From the NCBI GenBank assembly GCA_026415015.1, contig JAOAHW010000003.1, forward strand, positions 1 to 11,973: DNA of 11,973 nucleotides, written 5' to 3'. This stretch comes from Syntrophorhabdaceae bacterium (lineage in GTDB: Bacteria > Desulfobacterota > Syntrophorhabdia > Syntrophorhabdales > Syntrophorhabdaceae). A program made the position numbers and the translations under genes. The notes beneath the pieces were generated by a model. It saw nothing but the letters and a program-made list of their open reading frames with translations. It was not told where the DNA came from and did not search any database. Shown in pieces: positions 1-6,462 of this stretch; position 1 is the first letter of the stretch, and each line of letters starts with the position of its first letter.

Positions 1-236
1 ATATAAAACCAGGGGATCTTCTATTTATTTCGGAGAGGCAAAAATATAGTATAATACACCATGTTATGCTCTATGCTGGAGGTGAAACTTTAATAGAGGC
101 CTATGAGACAGGAACCACTGTAAGAGAGATCACATTTGAAAAGAGATTCGGCATGAGTTTAAAAGACATTAGAGGTAATAAACTGGTCATAGATAAGAGG
201 CGTATCTATTTCTGCAGGCATAAGGCATTTAAATGA
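1..236 (+). CDS. NlpC/P60 (C40) family cell-wall peptidase, C-terminal part (5' end outside window)
   Basis: An open frame runs in from the left edge (first full codon at 3) and stops with TGA at 234-236, giving 77 residues. It carries the second half of an NlpC/P60 domain: a PGDLLFI strand, then HHVMLYAGG, in which the second His is the expected catalytic His, then LIEA and a VREITF strand. These enzymes cleave peptidoglycan stem peptides, often after gamma-D-Glu. The catalytic Cys would lie upstream, outside the window. The third triad position, 12 residues after the His, is Glu here, where His, Asn or Gln is more usual. The stop overlaps the ATG of the dipeptide epimerase by four bases (ATGA), so the two are probably made together and may act in sequence on murein peptides, as YkfC and YkfB do in Bacillus. 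The family call rests on a short segment. Confidence 0.72.
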   Translation, partial: IKPGDLLFISERQKYSIIHHVMLYAGGETLIEAYETGTTVREITFEKRFGMSLKDIRGNKLVIDKRRIYFCRHKAFK

Positions 237-1294
237 CACTCATAAAAGACATATCAATAAAAGAGGTTATAAGACCACTTATGGTTCTGTTTTCCACCTC
301 CCTGGGCAAAAAAAATCTTCTAAAAAGTATCATTGTGAAGGTTAGGCTCAATAATGGCCTTGAAGGCACAGGTGAATGCCCCACAAGCTTTGTATCAAGA
401 TTTGAGGACCTTGAATCAATAAAAGGTTTTCTTAAAAAGATTCTACCAGGTTTAATAAATACTCCCATAGACATTTATAATGAAAAAATAGGTCTTCTCA
501 GAAAAGATTACAGAGATTTTCCCATGACCATATCAGGCCTTGAGGTAGCCTTGTTCAGGGCGTATCTTAAAACACTGAACAAAAATGAACATCAATTCTG
601 GGGTTCAAAGACAAATGAGATTGAAACAGATATAACAATACCCTTTATCACAGAAAAAGAGCCCCTAGATAGATGGCTTAGATACTCTGTAAAGAAAGGT
701 TTTAAAATCTTTAAGATTAAGGTAAGCGGGCATATAGAAGAAGATATAAAGCTATTATCCTATATATACGGTTTTTTATCGAATTCTCTGGGTGCCTTTC
801 ATATCCGACTTGACGGTAATCAAGGTTTTACTGCCCATAGTCTAATGAGATTTTTAGAAAAAATAGAAAGAAAAGGCTTTGATATACAGTTGTTTGAACA
901 ACCCCTTTTAAAGAATGATTATAAAGGGATGGAGGCTGTTAAAAAAAATTCAAGGATTCCTATTATCCTCGATGAGACAGTATTCAATGGAGATGATATG
1001 ACCAGGGTGACATCATATGGCCTCTGCGATGGCGTAAATATCAAAGTGGCTAAAAGCGGTGTTTCAGAGTCTTTAAATATAACGAACACTGCAAGAAAAC
1101 ACGGACTTAAGCTAATGGTAGGGTGCATGACAGAGACTATGGTAGGGCTATCAACAGGGATATACATGGCCTCTGGTAATGGGGTCTTTGATTTTGTTGA
1201 TTTAGACTCTGTATTTTACCTCCATCACAAAAATATCTATGATGATATACTATTGAAACCACCCTTTTTTGTCATCTCCACAGATAAAAAATAA
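233..1294 (+). CDS. Dipeptide epimerase (L-Ala-D/L-Glu epimerase type), enolase superfamily
   Basis: This 353-residue protein has the usual length and all active-site landmarks of the muconate-lactonizing/dipeptide epimerase branch of the enolase superfamily. The KxK motif is K161-I-K163, the Mg2+ ligands are D194 (LDGNQ), E222 (FEQP) and D247 (LDET), and the second catalytic Lys is K271 (NIK). The spacing matches Bacillus L-Ala-D/L-Glu epimerase (K162, D191, E219, D244, K268). The MVGCM segment (295-299) and the DLD motif (D323, D325), which binds the dipeptide amino terminus in this family, are also present. The expected reaction is epimerisation of L-Ala-D-Glu from murein to L-Ala-L-Glu so that it can be degraded; the exact dipeptide specificity cannot be read from sequence. 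It is cytoplasmic, with no signal peptide. The start is coupled by ATGA to the upstream NlpC/P60 gene, with only a weak AAGG upstream, which supports that function. Confidence 0.88.
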   Translation: MTLIKDISIKEVIRPLMVLFSTSLGKKNLLKSIIVKVRLNNGLEGTGECPTSFVSRFEDLESIKGFLKKILPGLINTPIDIYNEKIGLLRKDYRDFPMTISGLEVALFRAYLKTLNKNEHQFWGSKTNEIETDITIPFITEKEPLDRWLRYSVKKGFKIFKIKVSGHIEEDIKLLSYIYGFLSNSLGAFHIRLDGNQGFTAHSLMRFLEKIERKGFDIQLFEQPLLKNDYKGMEAVKKNSRIPIILDETVFNGDDMTRVTSYGLCDGVNIKVAKSGVSESLNITNTARKHGLKLMVGCMTETMVGLSTGIYMASGNGVFDFVDLDSVFYLHHKNIYDDILLKPPFFVISTDKK

Positions 1295-1312
1295 TATTTT
1301 TTTCATTCCTTA

Positions 1313-1341
1313 TTGACAAATTTTAATCTGAATGCTAACCA
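1313..1341 (+). promoter_or_regulatory. Probable sigma-70 promoter for the dodecin gene (extended -10)
   Basis: TTGACA at 1313-1318 is a perfect -35 box. Seventeen bases later, TAACCA at 1336-1341 is a poor -10 box, but it is preceded by TG at 1333-1334 as in extended -10 promoters. It lies in the 160-base gap between the epimerase stop and the dodecin start. That gap shows no gene, leaving a leader of about 105 bases that includes a G-rich run near 1396-1405. Confidence 0.45.
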
Positions 1342-1454
1342 ATAGAGAATAGGATGCATTTCATCTGCTGCTTGTTCAAAACATCAAATGCTTTGGGAGG
1401 GGGGTGAAAGGTTATATCTAACATGTTTCAACAAAACAATAAAAGGAGGGTTAA

Positions 1455-1670
1455 ATGCCAGATAGCGTATACAAAATAATAGAGATTGTGGGGACAAGCA
1501 CAAAGTCATGGGAAGATGCAGCAAAGACAGCAGTTGAAACTGCCTCTAAGACATTAAAAGATTTAAGGATTGCAGAGATTGTTAAGCTCGATATGACAAT
1601 TGAAAATGGCAAGGTTACCTCATACAGGGCAAGGGTCAATATCTCATTTAAATATCATGGTGAGACCTAA
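1455..1670 (+). CDS. Dodecin family protein (divergent flavin-binding site)
   Basis: This 71-residue protein has the size and fold pattern of dodecins: strand YKIIEIVGTS, a helix starting SWEDAA (19-23), then two long strands ending SFKYHG. Dodecins form hollow 12-mers that store or buffer flavins, and some also bind CoA. The canonical stretch LRWFEV reads LRIAEI here, so the Trp that stacks on the flavin is I39, and the usual Gln (YQV) is R58 (YRA). The protein may therefore bind flavin differently, or bind another ligand. The ribosome binding site is excellent (GGAGG at 1445-1449, five bases before ATG). With its own promoter and a hairpin terminator at 1698-1726 it appears to be a single-gene unit. 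The family call is firm; the ligand is not. Confidence 0.88.
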   Translation: MPDSVYKIIEIVGTSTKSWEDAAKTAVETASKTLKDLRIAEIVKLDMTIENGKVTSYRARVNISFKYHGET

Positions 1671-1697
1671 CATTAAAAAATAAAACCAGTCAAATCA

Positions 1698-1726
1698 AAA
1701 AGGGCGGGGAATTTAACCGCCCTTTT
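1698..1726 (+). terminator. Hairpin terminator after dodecin
   Basis: A perfect 10-bp stem, AAAAGGGCGG (1698-1707) against CCGCCCTTTT (1717-1726), closes a 9-base loop 27 bases after the dodecin stop. The 3' arm ends in four Ts and then CAAA, so it has the GC-rich core of an intrinsic terminator but a short T-tract. The stem is A-rich on the left arm, so it could act in both directions. Confidence 0.75.
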
Positions 1727-1748
1727 CAAACCACCTACAAGAAATTCC

Positions 1749-1797
1749 TTGACACAATCTTTTCACATTTATAAAAAAAGATGAATAGCTTTATAAT
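1749..1797 (+). promoter_or_regulatory. Promoter region of the TIKI-like/HAD/lgt operon
   Basis: A perfect -35 hexamer TTGACA (1749-1754) is followed after 15 bases by TATAAA (1770-1775). A perfect -10 hexamer TATAAT lies at 1792-1797, with TTTATA (1768-1773) 18 bases upstream as its possible -35. Two overlapping promoters are therefore possible; the TATAAT one would start about 34 bases before the ATG at 1838. Which is used cannot be decided from sequence. Confidence 0.55.
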
Positions 1798-1837
1798 GAT
1801 ATAACAAAACCTCTTATGCTAATTAAATTCGTATAAA

Positions 1838-2491
1838 ATGGTAGAACTTGATAAGACTTTTTTTATGCTGGGGATTGTCCACAGGGATGTTTCGAGCAGA
1901 GATAGGCTGATGTCATGGCTTAATAAACAGATGCCCCAGGTTATAACATTAGAACTATCCAATTATGGCTTGACATTCAGGGAAAAAATGGGTGATTTCT
2001 ATAAGCAGAGGCTTGAGGAAAATCTGAAAAAGATAAAAGGCCATATAGATATTAGCACAAATAGGCATATCCAAGACATCTGCACTTATTTAGAGATACC
2101 TTATGAATATAAGGTGGCTCAGGATTATATTCAAAAACATGGGGGCTTTATCTATCTTATAGACATGGATATATTCTCTCTCATAAAGTTAAAAGACATA
2201 GATAGTCTATTGGATATTGATAATCTCAAGTCTCTGATGGCTTTAGAGGATGATGGCAATACTCAAAAAGAGATATTATTTGCAAAGCTATATTTTGAAA
2301 AAGGCATTAGGACCTTTGAGTATAACGAGGAGATGCGAATAAGGGATATTTTTATGAAAGATAGGATATCCCTTCTTATGAGGTGTCATAATGAAAAGAG
2401 GTTTTTTCATATATGCGGCTGGCAGCATATATACGACCCCTTTAAAATCTATGAAGACTTAAATCCTACAAAGGTATTTATATATGATTAG
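1838..2491 (+). CDS. Compact TIKI/TraB/PrgY-like protein (putative metalloprotease-type fold)
   Basis: This 217-residue protein has two GX2H motifs, G12-I-V-H15 near the start and G194-W-Q-H197 near the end. It also has an acidic strand end, ITLEL (E39), and an arginine-rich helix near 167-176 (MRIRD...DRI). This arrangement is the signature of the TIKI/TraB/PrgY superfamily, distantly related to EreA/ChaN, in which the His and Glu residues form a metal or catalytic site. TIKI proteins are metalloproteases, but bacterial members are mostly uncharacterised. There is no signal peptide or obvious membrane segment, so it should be cytosolic, unlike many longer TraB proteins. The ATG at 1838 has no recognisable ribosome binding site. 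Its end overlaps the HAD phosphatase start by eight bases, and lgt follows, so the three are likely one operon. The superfamily call is moderate; no substrate can be named. Confidence 0.55.
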   Translation: MVELDKTFFMLGIVHRDVSSRDRLMSWLNKQMPQVITLELSNYGLTFREKMGDFYKQRLEENLKKIKGHIDISTNRHIQDICTYLEIPYEYKVAQDYIQKHGGFIYLIDMDIFSLIKLKDIDSLLDIDNLKSLMALEDDGNTQKEILFAKLYFEKGIRTFEYNEEMRIRDIFMKDRISLLMRCHNEKRFFHICGWQHIYDPFKIYEDLNPTKVFIYD

Positions 2492-3107
2492 ACTTTTTGT
2501 ATTTGATTTAGGAAATGTTATACTACCTTTTGACCACAGGCAGATACCAGAGAAACTTCTTAAATGGTCGTCAAAAAAAGGGTTATTTACCTCTGAAGAG
2601 ATGTTTATGTATCTATTTGATTGGGAAAATGGCCTTATAAACCCTTATGAGGAAGGCTTCATGTCTTCAGAGGAATTCTTTGATACAATCCAAAGGCGAT
2701 ATAGCCTTGAGATGAGTTTTGAAGACTTTAAAGATATATGGACCCCCATATTCAAGGAAGATCATAAGGTAAATAAGATTATTATTGATTTAAAAGAGAT
2801 GGGTTATCCACTCTTTATCTTGAGCAACACAAATGAACTTCATTTTACATATATAAAAGAACAATACCCAATAATACATATTTTCCATGAGTGGATTCTA
2901 TCCTATGAGGTTCATGCAAAAAAACCTAAAAAAAGGATATTTGATGAGATATTTAATAGGATTGATGTCTCTCCCCATGAGGTTTTTTATATAGACGACA
3001 CAAAGCCATACATAGAAAAGGCAAGGGCCTATGGGTTAAAGGGCATGGTCTTCACAGATGCAGACAGTTTGTGGAGGCAGATAAAAGATAATGTCTTATT
3101 TCAATGA
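2484..3107 (+). CDS. HAD-superfamily hydrolase, YihX-like (putative sugar-phosphate phosphatase)
   Basis: This 207-residue protein carries the four HAD motifs in order: motif I FDLGNV with nucleophile D8, motif II LSNTN with S114, motif III Lys at K146/K147 (AKKPKK), and motif IV YIDDT with D171-D172. The cap between residues 20 and 100 is helical, as in subfamily IA. The FDLGNV and SNTN wording is typical of the YihX group; E. coli YihX is an alpha-D-glucose-1-phosphate phosphatase. As in that group, the second Asp of the usual DxD motif I is replaced (G10). The enzyme is cytosolic and Mg2+-dependent by family. It overlaps the TIKI-like gene by eight bases and is followed by lgt after 12 bases. 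The phosphatase class is secure; the substrate is unknown. Confidence 0.8.
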   Translation: MIRLFVFDLGNVILPFDHRQIPEKLLKWSSKKGLFTSEEMFMYLFDWENGLINPYEEGFMSSEEFFDTIQRRYSLEMSFEDFKDIWTPIFKEDHKVNKIIIDLKEMGYPLFILSNTNELHFTYIKEQYPIIHIFHEWILSYEVHAKKPKKRIFDEIFNRIDVSPHEVFYIDDTKPYIEKARAYGLKGMVFTDADSLWRQIKDNVLFQ

Positions 3108-3119
3108 AAGGAATAAGGG

Positions 3120-3917
3120 ATGCAATTTCCCCACATAGACCCTGTAATCTTTAAGATAGGGCCTCTGTCTCTCAGGTGGTATGGACTTATGTATGTCTTT
3201 GGTTTTGCAGCCTCTTATCTCCTTGTCCTTTATCAGATAAGGCACAGGCTCTCTGATATAAAAAGGCAATTTGTGGATGACCTGTATTTTTATCTAATAA
3301 TCGGTCTTATTGTAGGGGCAAGACTTGGTTATATAATCTTTTATAACCTCAGATTTTATCTAAATAACCCGCTGGAGATATTTGTCCTCTGGCATGGAGG
3401 TATGTCCTTCCATGGAGGGCTAATTGGTACATTTATAGCAGGTTATCTTGTTATAAAGAAAAACAATATGGACTTCTTCAAGGTCGCTGACCTTATTATA
3501 CCTACATGTCCTGTAGGTCTCGGATTGGGAAGAATAGGCAATTTTATTAACGGAGAACTATATGGGAGACCATCTAATCTTCCATGGGCTATGGTCTTCC
3601 CTGACGGAGGGCCATTGCCAAGACACCCCTCACAGATATACGAGGCACTCCTCGAAGGCATGTGCCTATTTATAATCCTGTGGTTTTATAAAGATAGAAA
3701 AAAATATGATGGCGATGTCTTTGCCATGTTTCTTATACTATATGGGATCTTCAGGATATTCTGTGAATTTTTTCGTGAACCTGATGCCCATCTCGGATAC
3801 ATGTTAGGAATATTCACAATGGGTCAGATTTTAAGCGCTATTATGTTATTCACAGGCCTATTTTTTAAATTCTATCTAATCCCTAAGAGATACAAAATCT
3901 CCAAAAAACAAAAATAA
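3120..3917 (+). CDS. lgt: Prolipoprotein diacylglyceryl transferase (Lgt)
   Basis: Lgt moves diacylglyceryl from phosphatidylglycerol to the lipobox Cys of prolipoproteins in the inner membrane, the first step of lipoprotein maturation. The 265-residue protein has the usual length and about seven hydrophobic segments. It contains the family signature GRIGNFINGELYGR (137-150). Residues aligned with important E. coli positions are present: Y21 (Y26), H98 in FHGG (H103), R138 (R143), N141 (N146), G149 (G154) and R219 in FFREPD (R239). RHPSQIYEA (168-176) is also typical. The start is supported by an AAAGGA ribosome binding site seven bases upstream. It is the last gene of the operon begun at 1838; no clear hairpin follows it. 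The substrates, including perhaps the metal-binding protein of the transporter at the right edge, are encoded elsewhere. Confidence 0.97.
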   Translation: MQFPHIDPVIFKIGPLSLRWYGLMYVFGFAASYLLVLYQIRHRLSDIKRQFVDDLYFYLIIGLIVGARLGYIIFYNLRFYLNNPLEIFVLWHGGMSFHGGLIGTFIAGYLVIKKNNMDFFKVADLIIPTCPVGLGLGRIGNFINGELYGRPSNLPWAMVFPDGGPLPRHPSQIYEALLEGMCLFIILWFYKDRKKYDGDVFAMFLILYGIFRIFCEFFREPDAHLGYMLGIFTMGQILSAIMLFTGLFFKFYLIPKRYKISKKQK

Positions 3918-3945
3918 CTATTGATTTTTTTTAGAAATTCTATCC

Positions 3946-3974
3946 TTGACAAAAAATAAATGGCTTTTTATAAT
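3946..3974 (+). promoter_or_regulatory. Consensus sigma-70 promoter for the dehydratase pair
   Basis: TTGACA (3946-3951) and TATAAT (3969-3974) are both perfect hexamers separated by exactly 17 bases. Transcription should begin near 3981, which leaves a leader of about 26 bases with a GGAGG ribosome binding site (3998-4002) and ATG at 4007. Confidence 0.9.
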
Positions 3975-4006
3975 ATGTGAAATTTTTCTTAAAATCTGGA
4001 GGATCT

Positions 4007-5140
4007 ATGTGGGACAACTTAAGCCTAAAGGAAGTTGTAGAGTATACGAAAGATCCATTCCCATCCATTAGGAAATGGGCAAAGGAAAAGGGTAAAAAGG
4101 TTGTAGGTAGCACTATTGCTGACGTGCCAGAGGAGGTCATATATGCCTTTGGATTCCTTCCAGTTACTCTCGTTGGTACTGATAAACCACTAAAAAAAGC
4201 CCCGAGCCGCCTGCCTGATAATGCCTGTTCTCTTGCAAGGAGCAACCTTGAGCTTGTATTGAGCTATGAGGGAGACCTCTTTGATGGTTTTGTCCTTCCT
4301 CAGGTCTGTGATACCACACAGCATCTGTCTGACATCTGGAGGATAAGCTTTCCAGATAAATATGTGGAGTGTTTCCTCGCACCCCGTCAGGTAGACAGGC
4401 CAAGTGCAAGATACTGGGTCAAAGAGGAGATAGAAAGGCTTATTGAATCAATGGGCAAGTGGACAGGGATAGGTATAACAGATAATGATTTAAAAAATGC
4501 AATTAGTCTGTATAATGAAAACAAAAGGCTTCTCAAGGAGATATATGACATTAAAAAGAAAAATCCTGAAACCATTACAAACAGAGAATTCTTTTCCCTT
4601 GTAAAACTCTCTATGCAGGTAGATAAAGAAGAATTTAATAAGAGCCTGAAAAAGATAAAGGACAGTCTGGCGCCAAAAAAAGGTGATGGTTACCTTGACA
4701 TAGTCCTTGCTGGCATCACCTGTGATCCCCCAGAGGTCTATGGGCTCTTTGATGAGATCAAGCTAAACATAGTAGCCGATACCCTTGTAACAGGCTCAAG
4801 ATATCTTGATGGTATAGTGCCTGACAATGGAAACCCTATAGATGCCTTAGCTGACAGACATATGAACAGGAATTTCTTCTCCCCTATCCATGATAATGTC
4901 TACAGAAACTTTGAAGAGATAAAGGCTCTATACAAAGAAAATAATGCAAAGGCAGTGATATATATCCATATAGAGTTCTGCGAATCCCAGGAGTATGACC
5001 TGCCTGACCTAAAGAAGATGATTAGAAAAGAAGGTATACCAATGCATGTCCTTGATACAGAGTATCAGACTCTATCACTTTCCCACCTGAGGACAAGACT
5101 TCAGGCATTTTTTGAATCCTTGAAAGGGGGCTCCTTATGA
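4007..5140 (+). CDS. 2-hydroxyacyl-CoA dehydratase/benzoyl-CoA reductase family subunit, BcrC-like
   Basis: This 377-residue protein belongs to the HgdB/BcrB/BcrC family, in which paired subunits hold [4Fe-4S] clusters and drive ATP-activated electron transfer to an acyl-CoA thioester. By recalled comparison it resembles BcrC of Thauera: C74 (ACSLARSN), C101 (QVCDTT) and C325 (EFCESQE) match the three cluster-ligand Cys positions, C239 (ITCDPP) is also conserved, and the LRTRLQAFFE ending is typical. The start is ATG 4007 with GGAGG just upstream. An in-frame GTG at 3977 would add ten residues but lies ahead of the expected transcription start, so I reject it. The gene overlaps the BcrB-like gene by ATGA, so the two probably form a heterodimer. 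The substrate could be an aromatic acyl-CoA or a 2-hydroxyacyl-CoA. No activase (BcrA/BcrD or HgdC type) is in the window. Confidence 0.86.
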   Translation: MWDNLSLKEVVEYTKDPFPSIRKWAKEKGKKVVGSTIADVPEEVIYAFGFLPVTLVGTDKPLKKAPSRLPDNACSLARSNLELVLSYEGDLFDGFVLPQVCDTTQHLSDIWRISFPDKYVECFLAPRQVDRPSARYWVKEEIERLIESMGKWTGIGITDNDLKNAISLYNENKRLLKEIYDIKKKNPETITNREFFSLVKLSMQVDKEEFNKSLKKIKDSLAPKKGDGYLDIVLAGITCDPPEVYGLFDEIKLNIVADTLVTGSRYLDGIVPDNGNPIDALADRHMNRNFFSPIHDNVYRNFEEIKALYKENNAKAVIYIHIEFCESQEYDLPDLKKMIRKEGIPMHVLDTEYQTLSLSHLRTRLQAFFESLKGGSL

Positions 5141-6390
5141 GTGAAACACCAAAAACCGATAAACCAAAAAAAGAACTTTCAAAGGCACAGATGTTATCCA
5201 AAAAGATTACAGAAGATTATATGAATGAGGCATTTCGTGCCCATGAACTTGGTAAACTTATTGGTTACACAACTGCCATATCACCTGTTGAGATATTCGT
5301 TGCCCATGATATAGTACCTATATATCCTGAAAACCATGCTGTGGCTAACCTTACTGCAAAAAAGGGTATCCAGCTCTGTTCTGTCACAGAAAATCTCGGT
5401 TATACAAGCCATTTATGCGCCTATGCAAGGAGTGACCTTGGTTACAGAGAGACAGGTATAACAGTAACAAAGGGTATACCAGAACCAGACCTCTTCCTTG
5501 CCTGTAATGCCCAGTGTTTCACCCTCACCAAATGGTTTCAGGTCCTTGCCAGAAAAGGAAATCTCCCTGTCTTTGTCTTTGACACCCCTGAATACATAAT
5601 GGACAAGAAGGCAAGGGAGGAGATTATCAAATACTGTGTCCTCCAGCTTAAAGAATTAATAAGCTTTCTTGAAGAGATTACAAAGAAAAAATTTGACTAT
5701 GACAGACTAAAAGAGGTTATGAAATACTCTGCTGAATCCAGTATCCTTTACAAGAGATTCCTCGATATGGCTCAGTATAAACCATCACCAATAAGTATAT
5801 TTGACGCCCTTATAGGAATGGCAATAGCTGTTTACAGGAGAGGAACACCTGAGTGTGTTGAATATTACAAGACCCTGTGTGATGAGTTCCAGGAAAAGGC
5901 AGATAAAGGCATAGGCGTTTTACCCAAGGATAAAGAAAAATACCGTCTCTACTGGGAAAACCTCCCTGTTTGGTTCAAATTTAGTGACCATGCAAAGCTA
6001 CTTGGTTCTTACGGTGGTGTTATACTTACATCCCTCTATGTCCATGCGTGGAGTTTTGAATTTGACCTCAACAAAGACCCGCTTCTCACCCTTGCAGAAA
6101 ACTATGTTTCAAGATTCTCAAACTCAACCCTTGAGGACAGGGCAGATATGGCCATGGACTTATTTAAGAGATACTCTATGAATGGAATGATAATGTTCAT
6201 GAACAGGAGCTGTAAAGCCGTATCCTTTGCTGTACCCACATTAAAGGATGTCCTTGTAAAGAGGACAGGGATACCAGCCCTTGTTTTTGAGAGCGATATG
6301 GGTGACCAGAGATTCTACTCAGAGACACAGATAAGGACGAGGATTGAGGCATATTTTGAGACCCTGGACAGGCTCCAGCATAAGGTGTAA
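5137..6390 (+). CDS. 2-hydroxyacyl-CoA dehydratase/benzoyl-CoA reductase family subunit, BcrB-like
   Basis: This 417-residue partner subunit is close in length and pattern to BcrB (about 440). The three expected cluster-ligand cysteines are C94 (HLCAYARSDLG), C127 (AQCFTLTKW) and C359 (RSCKAVSF). Other shared blocks are YKPSPI (214-219), VEYYKTL (241-247), and the end VFESDMGDQRF with RTRIEAYFE (400-408). The first 25 residues are Lys-rich and probably flexible. The start overlaps the upstream stop (ATGA) and has a G-rich ribosome binding site. The gene order, C-like then B-like, is that of the Thauera bcrCB genes, but a strong terminator follows instead of bcrAD. The pair is likely a cytosolic, oxygen-sensitive enzyme of anaerobic acyl-CoA metabolism. 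Family membership is clear; the choice between aromatic ring reduction and dehydration is not. Confidence 0.86.
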   Translation: MSETPKTDKPKKELSKAQMLSKKITEDYMNEAFRAHELGKLIGYTTAISPVEIFVAHDIVPIYPENHAVANLTAKKGIQLCSVTENLGYTSHLCAYARSDLGYRETGITVTKGIPEPDLFLACNAQCFTLTKWFQVLARKGNLPVFVFDTPEYIMDKKAREEIIKYCVLQLKELISFLEEITKKKFDYDRLKEVMKYSAESSILYKRFLDMAQYKPSPISIFDALIGMAIAVYRRGTPECVEYYKTLCDEFQEKADKGIGVLPKDKEKYRLYWENLPVWFKFSDHAKLLGSYGGVILTSLYVHAWSFEFDLNKDPLLTLAENYVSRFSNSTLEDRADMAMDLFKRYSMNGMIMFMNRSCKAVSFAVPTLKDVLVKRTGIPALVFESDMGDQRFYSETQIRTRIEAYFETLDRLQHKV

Positions 6391-6410
6391 TAAAAATCGC
6401 ACTAAAGGAG

Positions 6411-6440
6411 GCCCTGGATTATGAAATCCAGGGCTTTTTT
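6411..6440 (+). terminator. Strong intrinsic terminator after the dehydratase pair
   Basis: A perfect 10-bp stem, GCCCTGGATT (6411-6420) and AATCCAGGGC (6425-6434), with the tetraloop ATGA, is followed directly by six Ts (6435-6440). It begins 20 bases after the stop of the BcrB-like gene. It ends only 22 bases before the larE ATG, so it may also act as a read-through or attenuation point for larE. Confidence 0.93.
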
Positions 6441-6462
6441 GTTTCTCTTAAGAATATAACAT

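Noticed and set aside
1286..1303. A/T-only hairpin AAAAAAT-AAT-ATTTTTT at the end of the epimerase gene
   Set aside because: The stem has no G-C pair, so it is too weak to call a terminator.
1295..1454. Possible flavin-sensing riboswitch in front of dodecin
   Set aside because: I looked for the conserved FMN-riboswitch core segments and a terminator/antiterminator pair and saw neither, only a G-rich run and the ribosome binding site.
1421..1477. A short frame starting ATG in the dodecin leader and running into the dodecin gene
   Set aside because: It has no well-placed ribosome binding site, and its sequence is explained by the ribosome binding site and start of dodecin in another frame.
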